Positions 58,796 through 64,000 of a stretch of 64,000 nucleotides of DNA are shown one piece after another. The position numbers and the translations under genes are program-made. The first letter of the stretch is position 1. Each line of letters starts with the position of its first letter. The notes under the pieces are model-generated. The model ran no database searches. It was not told where the DNA came from and saw only the letters and a program-made list of their open reading frames with translations. The DNA is from Cryptomeria japonica (taxonomy: Eukaryota; Streptophyta; Pinopsida; Cupressales; Cupressaceae), in NCBI RefSeq assembly GCF_030272615.1, contig NC_081408.1:63856614-63920613 (forward strand). Reading direction: 5' to 3'.

Positions 58796-61700
58796 AAAAG
58801 TAACTATTGAATCCTTCATTGGTAAATTAATTACTTTTGAATTAAATGGTTTTGATGGAAGTGTTCAAAGATCAAAATATGCATTTAGAGCCCCAGTCTC
58901 AACCCCGTCAGTAAGGAAAAGCAGACATGTGAGTTACAGCCACGAGTCTAGATCTAGCAGAGAGGTATATGATGCATATGGTATGATTGAGCTTGAAGCA
59001 TTGTTGGGCAAGTAGTTACCCAAAGGTACTAGTAAGTACATAGGTAAACTACCATTGAAATGCTTTGCATGTAACCAGATTAGACATATTACTGCTAACT
59101 GTCTAAATGGAGATAATGAGCAAAAAAGTGAGAAGTGTAGGAAGTATAAAGGAACAGGTAAAAGAGATTGTCTCATTCCAGTGGATGGAGGAATTACAGA
59201 TGAAGAATATGAGGAAGATGCAAATGAGGACATTATATTTGTTTCTATTAATGAAGAGACATCATATTAGAAGGCTTTGGTCTCTCCCATGAATAGTTCA
59301 GATGACTGGATTATAGATAGTAGTTGTTCACACCACATGACCAGTGACCAGAGTAAGTTCTTACTTTGAGGGAATTTGGTGGAAGTGTTGTGAGATTTTG
59401 GAATGACTCACCCTACATGGTGAAAGTAAAGGGATCCATCTCTCTGAATGGTAAAAGAAGTGCAGATGATGTAAACTGGGTTGAAGGTCTGAAACACAAT
59501 CTTTTGAGTGTTTCTCAACTCAATGACAAAGGTTACCCACTCGAATTCAAGAATGGAGTGTGCAAGATTTATGGAAGCAAAGGTGATTTGATTGCAATCA
59601 GCAAACAAACCAGAGGTAACTTATTTCATCTAAACTCTAAATTTAATAGTTATTTAATTGCAAAAGTAGAAGATAGTTGGCTTTGGCATCAAAGATTTTG
59701 TCACTAAAATTTTGATAACATTGTAAGAATCAGTAAGTCCAAATTAGTAAGAGGTTTTCTAGAGTTGGACAAACCGGTGAATGCTTTGTGCAAGGAATGT
59801 CAATTAGAGAAAATGACATCCTCAACCTTCAAGACAAAATCTTTCTCAGTTGAACATTTTCTAGAATTGGTTCATACCAACCTTTGTGGACCAATGAGGA
59901 CTATGAGTATTCAAAGTGATCGATACTTCATGATATGTACCGATGATTTCTCAAGGATGATTTGGGTCACATAATTGAAAGACAAGAAAAAATATTTTAG
60001 AAAGTTTAAGGCATTTAGAGCTTTAGTTGAAAATGAAAGGGGAAAGAAGATAAAGTTCTTAAGAACTGATCAAGGTGGTGAATTTACTTCAGAGGAATTC
60101 ACTAGATATTGTGAAGACAATAGAATCAAGATGAATCTTTTTGCATCTAGGAGACCACAATAGAATGATATACAAGAAAGGAACAACCAGTTAGTAATTG
60201 AAGTTGCTAGGACTATGCTAATTCAAGGAGGTGTAGTTAAGACACTCTGGAGAGAAGTTGTCAACACAACTGTTTATACAATGAACCAGATACACAGGTA
60301 AGGACAAAACCCCTTATGAGTACTAGTATTGTAGATCACCTAATGTGAGTTACTTTAAGATATTTGGTAGCAGATGTTTTATCAAAAGAGGTGATTATCT
60401 TGGTAAGGTTGATGCTAAGAGTGATGAAAACATATTTCTTGGTTACTCCACCAAGAGAAAAGCTTAAAAGTGTTACAACAACCATACTAAGAAGATCATT
60501 GAAAGTGTAAATGTCTGAGTTAATGAATTTATTGAGAAATAAGAACGAACTAGTAAAGCTAAGGAAGAAGGAGAACCTTACATACTATTTTTGGAACCAA
60601 AACCAGTAAAGGCAGAAGTTGGAGAACCGAACATAGAAGCCCCAGTTCAACCAGAACATGAAGGTCCAATAGAAGGTGAAGAAAGTGAACAACAAGAAGA
60701 GCCTAGAAACCAAGATCACATTATTCCAAGGTATGTTAGACTCAATCATATCCCCAACCAAATTATTGGAGACATGAATGTAGGTGTATTAACTAGAAGA
60801 GGGATAAGAGAGAACTCTTGTTTGATTTCCACCATTGAGCGTAGAACTGCAAAAGAAGCATTTGGATATGAACACAAGATCAAGGCAATGGAAGAAGAAC
60901 TTGACCAGATAGAGAAGAAAAATACTTGGTCATTGGTACCCAGACCAGAGAACAAGAATGTAATAGGTACACAATGGGTATTCATAAATAAACCTAATGA
61001 AGATGGAGTAGTGGTCGGGAATAAAGCTAGACTGGTATGCAAAGGATATGCACAAAAAGAAGGTGAAGACTATGGTGAGACATTTGCACTAGTTGCAAGA
61101 CTGGAAGGAGTCAGGACTCTACTTGCATTTTCAGCATATAGAGGATTAAAAGTATATTAGATGGATGTGAAGTCAGCATTCCTAAATGGAATATTGAAAG
61201 AGGAAGTCTACATTGAACAACCAGATGGTTATGATTTAGTTGTGGAAAAGGATATGGTGTGAAAATTATAAAAGGCATTATATGGATTGAAGGGAGCACC
61301 TAGAGCATGGTATGAAAGATTGCACTCTCACTTAGTGAATATAGGTTTTCAAAGAACCAGTGAAGACATTAATATATATCTCAAGACAGAAAGAGATAAG
61401 TTACTGGTAAGTGAGGTATTTGTGGATGATATCTTTTTTGGAGGAAATGATGATATTTGTCATGATTTTGCTAATGAAATGAAGAATGAGTTAGAGATGT
61501 CACTATCAGTTGAGATAAAAAAATTCATAGGTCTACAAATCCAATAGATTAAGGAAGGTATTTTAATCATATAGTCCAAGTATGTGAAAGAAGTGTTGAA
61601 GACTTTTGGAATGGGAGACTGTAAACCAGTTGGAACACCAATGGTTACAAGATGTAAATTGTCCAAGGAAGATGATTCTGCACCAATGGATGAAACAAAG

Positions 61701-62372
61701 TATATATCAATGATAGGTAAACTACATTATGTTGTCCATAATAGACCAGACATTGCTCATGCAGTAGCATTGGTTGGCAGATTTCAGAAGAGCTCGAAGG
61801 AGATACACATGGTTGCAGCCAAAAGAATTTTTAGATATCTGAAAGGCACAATTGATTATGGATTATGGTGTCCATATGCAGGTAACATTGATTTAAAATT
61901 CTATAAAGATGTAGATTGAGCAGGTAAGGTTGATGACAAGAAGAGTACAATTGAAGGATAATTTTTTCTTAGAGATAGACTAGTGTCTTAGGGAAACAAG
62001 AAACTAAGTTGTATCTCTCAATAAACCGCAGAAGTTGAATATATTGCAACATATATGAATTGTACCCAAGCAATCTAGATGAAACACATTTTGGAAGGTT
62101 TTAAGTTGAAGATATCAGAATCAGTAAGGATATTATGTGATAACAGTAGTGCTATAAACATTTCTAAGAACCCGATGTTGCATGGTAGGAAAAAGTATAT
62201 TGACCTAAAGTATTATTTCCTAAGAGAGAAAGTGAAAATTAAAGATGTGTCACTGGAGCATGTATCTACAAAAGAACAGCTAGCCGATATCTTTACTAAA
62301 CCTCTACCTAAGGCTACATTTGAGTATCTTGGTGTTAAGTTAGGGGTTGTACCCCTACATGAAGTCAATTAA
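58796..62372 (+). pseudogene. Element C gag-pol remnant, main part
   Basis: It resumes after element D with VTIESFIGKLITFELNGF. The zinc knuckle CFACNQIRHITANC keeps all four ligands. The protease reads DSSCSHH, Gly replaced by Ser, and a frame change follows near 59370. Integrase shows HTNLCGP (first catalytic Asp to Asn), RTDQGGEF and QERNNQ. An acidic linker (60590-60720) leads to RHIIPRYVRLNH-like sequence and reverse transcriptase with DVKSAFLNG and FVDDIFFGG near 61425. RNase H has CDNSSAINISKNPMLH and DIFTKPLPKATF and ends at 62370-62372. Stops include TAG for Gln (GLQIQ-stop) and TGA for Trp (DVD-stop-AGK). Inactive. Confidence 0.9.
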
Positions 62373-62521
62373 GAAGATGTGGAAGACATTAGTCTAGGAG
62401 CCTATTGAAAATATTGATGAAGGATTGGTCTAGAGTGGAGCTACTCCATAGGTGGAGCAACTAGTTGCAGATTGATGAAGCATGAAACTATTTGGTTAAC
62501 CTTCACTTTGGCATTGTTGTT

Positions 62522-62709
62522 AAAGGGGGAGAAGAACTGTATAGGATTGATAGCCAGTTACCAGCTGAAGACATGGAGATACAGTTGAAGGAGAGTATAT
62601 GGGAAAAATATAAACCAAGATTATTATACCTGTGTATGTTCTTAACTCTCAATCATCATAATCAATGGGTATTGATATTTGTATTGCCATCAATGCCAAA
62701 GAGGGAGAT
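62522..62709 (+). other. Element C twin polypurine tracts
   Basis: AAAGGGGGAGAAG at 62523 and AAAGAGGGAGAT at 62698-62709, the second abutting the 3' LTR. The spacing is about 176 bp. Confidence 0.85.
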
Positions 62710-64000
62710 TGTTGGCATTGCATGAAGATTGCATTGATGAAGTATACTCTTCTCATTGATGTCAATAGAAACCGGTAATAAAGATGTATAAAAACCAGTA
62801 ATGATGCAATAATAAGCAGAGTGATCAACCAGTAACCCTAACTAGCTGATAAGCAGAACCCTAACCGATGGAGCTTCGAGAATTGATTGTGATGATCTAT
62901 AATTGAATGGTGATCGGAGATGTGGATGCCACATATGCATGATGCACGTAATGAGTTTCAAAGTGGATTTGGCATGTGAAGATAACTCTTTATCTTGGGA
63001 ATGATCAAATGCATAGCATGAAGTGAAAAATGTGTGATGAGTTACAGGATCCAATGTGCGGTGATCTAGGAGCAGTTCAATTTGTCTAGAACAATGTGTA
63101 GTTAATTGCTATGTAATCTAACGGTCATGATTGAACCGATATGTTTGTAATCTCTATGAGATTTGTAGATTTTGTGTGGTGTTACCGACCTATTGTATTT
63201 GCTTATAAGGTCGATGAATTATTTCAATATTGTGTTGGAAAATTTGGTTAAGTGTGATTGTTACCAAACCAAAAGGTGTGTCTGCAAGATGTTGTGAAGG
63301 TAGATAGGAGCAGGAAAAGGATCTAATTAAGCAAGGAAGTGTTATTTCTAGATCAGCAAAGAACCTGTTGTTCTCTACCCATTACAAAAGTTAAATCCCC
63401 TAACCGGGTAAGCTTTAATAGGCTTCTTGTTTAAATCCTCTAACCAGGTGATCCATTATCTTGGATTTTAAATCCTCTACCAAGGTTACCTCTAATAGGG
63501 TATTGCCTTTAATAGGATATTGTAGTCAATCCCTTAACCGGGTGGTCCTTAACCGGATTTGTTCTTAATAGGAAATTATTGTATAAGCTTCTAACAAGGC
63601 TTGGCTCCTAACAGGGTGAACTTCAAAAGATTTCATAATACTTGTGGGTATTCATCCCCACCATGTTTTTCCCATTTGAGTTTCCACGTGAGAAATCATT
63701 ATGTTAAGTGGTGAATGATTTTGTGGATGTGTTTTTTATATGGTTGATATGAATGACTAGTAAATCCACTTAGATATGTTTAGATGATCGGAAATGATCT
63801 GAAATGAGTTATTACTAATATTAGTGAAGTGGTTTAATGTTTTAGTTAAATTGTATGTGAGTTTCAGATCTGTTACATTGTATCTTTGATGTTTTGGTCA
63901 ACCAATTAAGTTTGATAGTGCAGTTATAGTTTTTGATATAGTGACTAAACTGGTTAGTTTAGCAAGTTGTCTCTGAGTTGAAATTAAGTTTGGTGAAAGT
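62710..64000 (+). repeat. Element C 3' LTR (runs off the window)
   Basis: It starts TGTTGGCATTGCATGAAG and follows the 5' copy to the end of the window, about 70 bp short of the expected terminus. The leader motif array lies at about 63391-63615 and the hairpin word near 63660-63690. Confidence 0.9.

Larger units (their letters stand above)
42176..64000 (+). mobile_element. Copia retrotransposon C (contains B and D)
   Basis: The 5' LTR consists of 42176-42191 and 49498-50843, split by B. The interior is 50844-51441 and 58796-62709, split by D. The 3' LTR starts at 62710 and runs off the window. Removing B and D leaves an LTR of about 1362 bp and an interior of about 4.5 kb, normal for copia. 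C is inserted in the 3' LTR of A. The same family as B and D is shown by matching LTR words and proteins. Confidence 0.9.

Noticed and set aside
1-64000. CRISPR array or prokaryotic operon structure
   Set aside because: No regularly spaced identical repeats with unique spacers. Introns, LTRs and tRNA primer sites are those of a plant nuclear genome.

Overview
The window looks like intergenic DNA from a large plant nuclear genome. It is AT-rich, no intact host gene is visible, and almost every recognisable sequence is a decayed transposable element. The only host-like coding sequence is a fragment of a plant organellar PPR protein plus degenerate PPR-like relics. Long, old, nested LTR retrotransposons with initiator-Met-tRNA primer sites, a two-gene CACTA transposon and a tRNA-headed SINE all fit a seed plant. 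The degree of decay suggests a gymnosperm, but that is an inference and the species cannot be named from the sequence.

Layout. 1-1937: plus-strand remnant of an unrecognised coiled-coil protein, broken only by TAG and TAA. About 2.6-11.9 kb: a minus-strand CACTA (En/Spm) transposon with a TNP2 transposase pseudogene and a second Transposase_24-like gene; its right terminal repeat ends at 11893 and its left end was not found. 11.9-12.7 kb: PPR pseudogene fragment. 13.1-18.8 kb: copia element F (minus), lacking its 3' LTR and abutting an LTR fragment of opposite orientation. 18.8-21.2 kb: two minus-strand remnants of unrecognised proteins. 21.2-29.6 kb: element G (minus), a Ty3-like LTR and gag-like fragment around a long interior without pol, which also holds PPR relics and a roughly 625-bp SINE with a 15-bp target duplication. 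29.6-64.0 kb: a nest of five copia elements.

The nest can be read from junctions and target duplications. G sits in the 20-21 kb remnant. A (plus, from 29564) cuts the gag-like frame of G. E (plus, 33714-40437) sits inside the pol of A. C (plus, from 42176 to beyond the window) sits inside the 3' LTR of A. B (minus, 42192-49492, duplication CATGA) sits in the first 16 bp of C. D (minus, 51442-58790, duplication AAGAC) sits in the gag of C. B, C and D are one family; A, E and F form a second, looser group. None encodes an intact polyprotein.

The gag-pol remnants share the order gag with zinc knuckle, protease, integrase, reverse transcriptase, RNase H. Recurrent features beyond ordinary decay are a strong excess of stops explained by C-to-T change at CAG, CAA and CGA; twin polypurine tracts 157-180 bp apart in every copia element with an intact 3' region; a repeated short motif in the LTR leader of B/C/D; and deletions that removed whole enzymatic regions. 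All homology calls are from recognition by eye; no database search was run.
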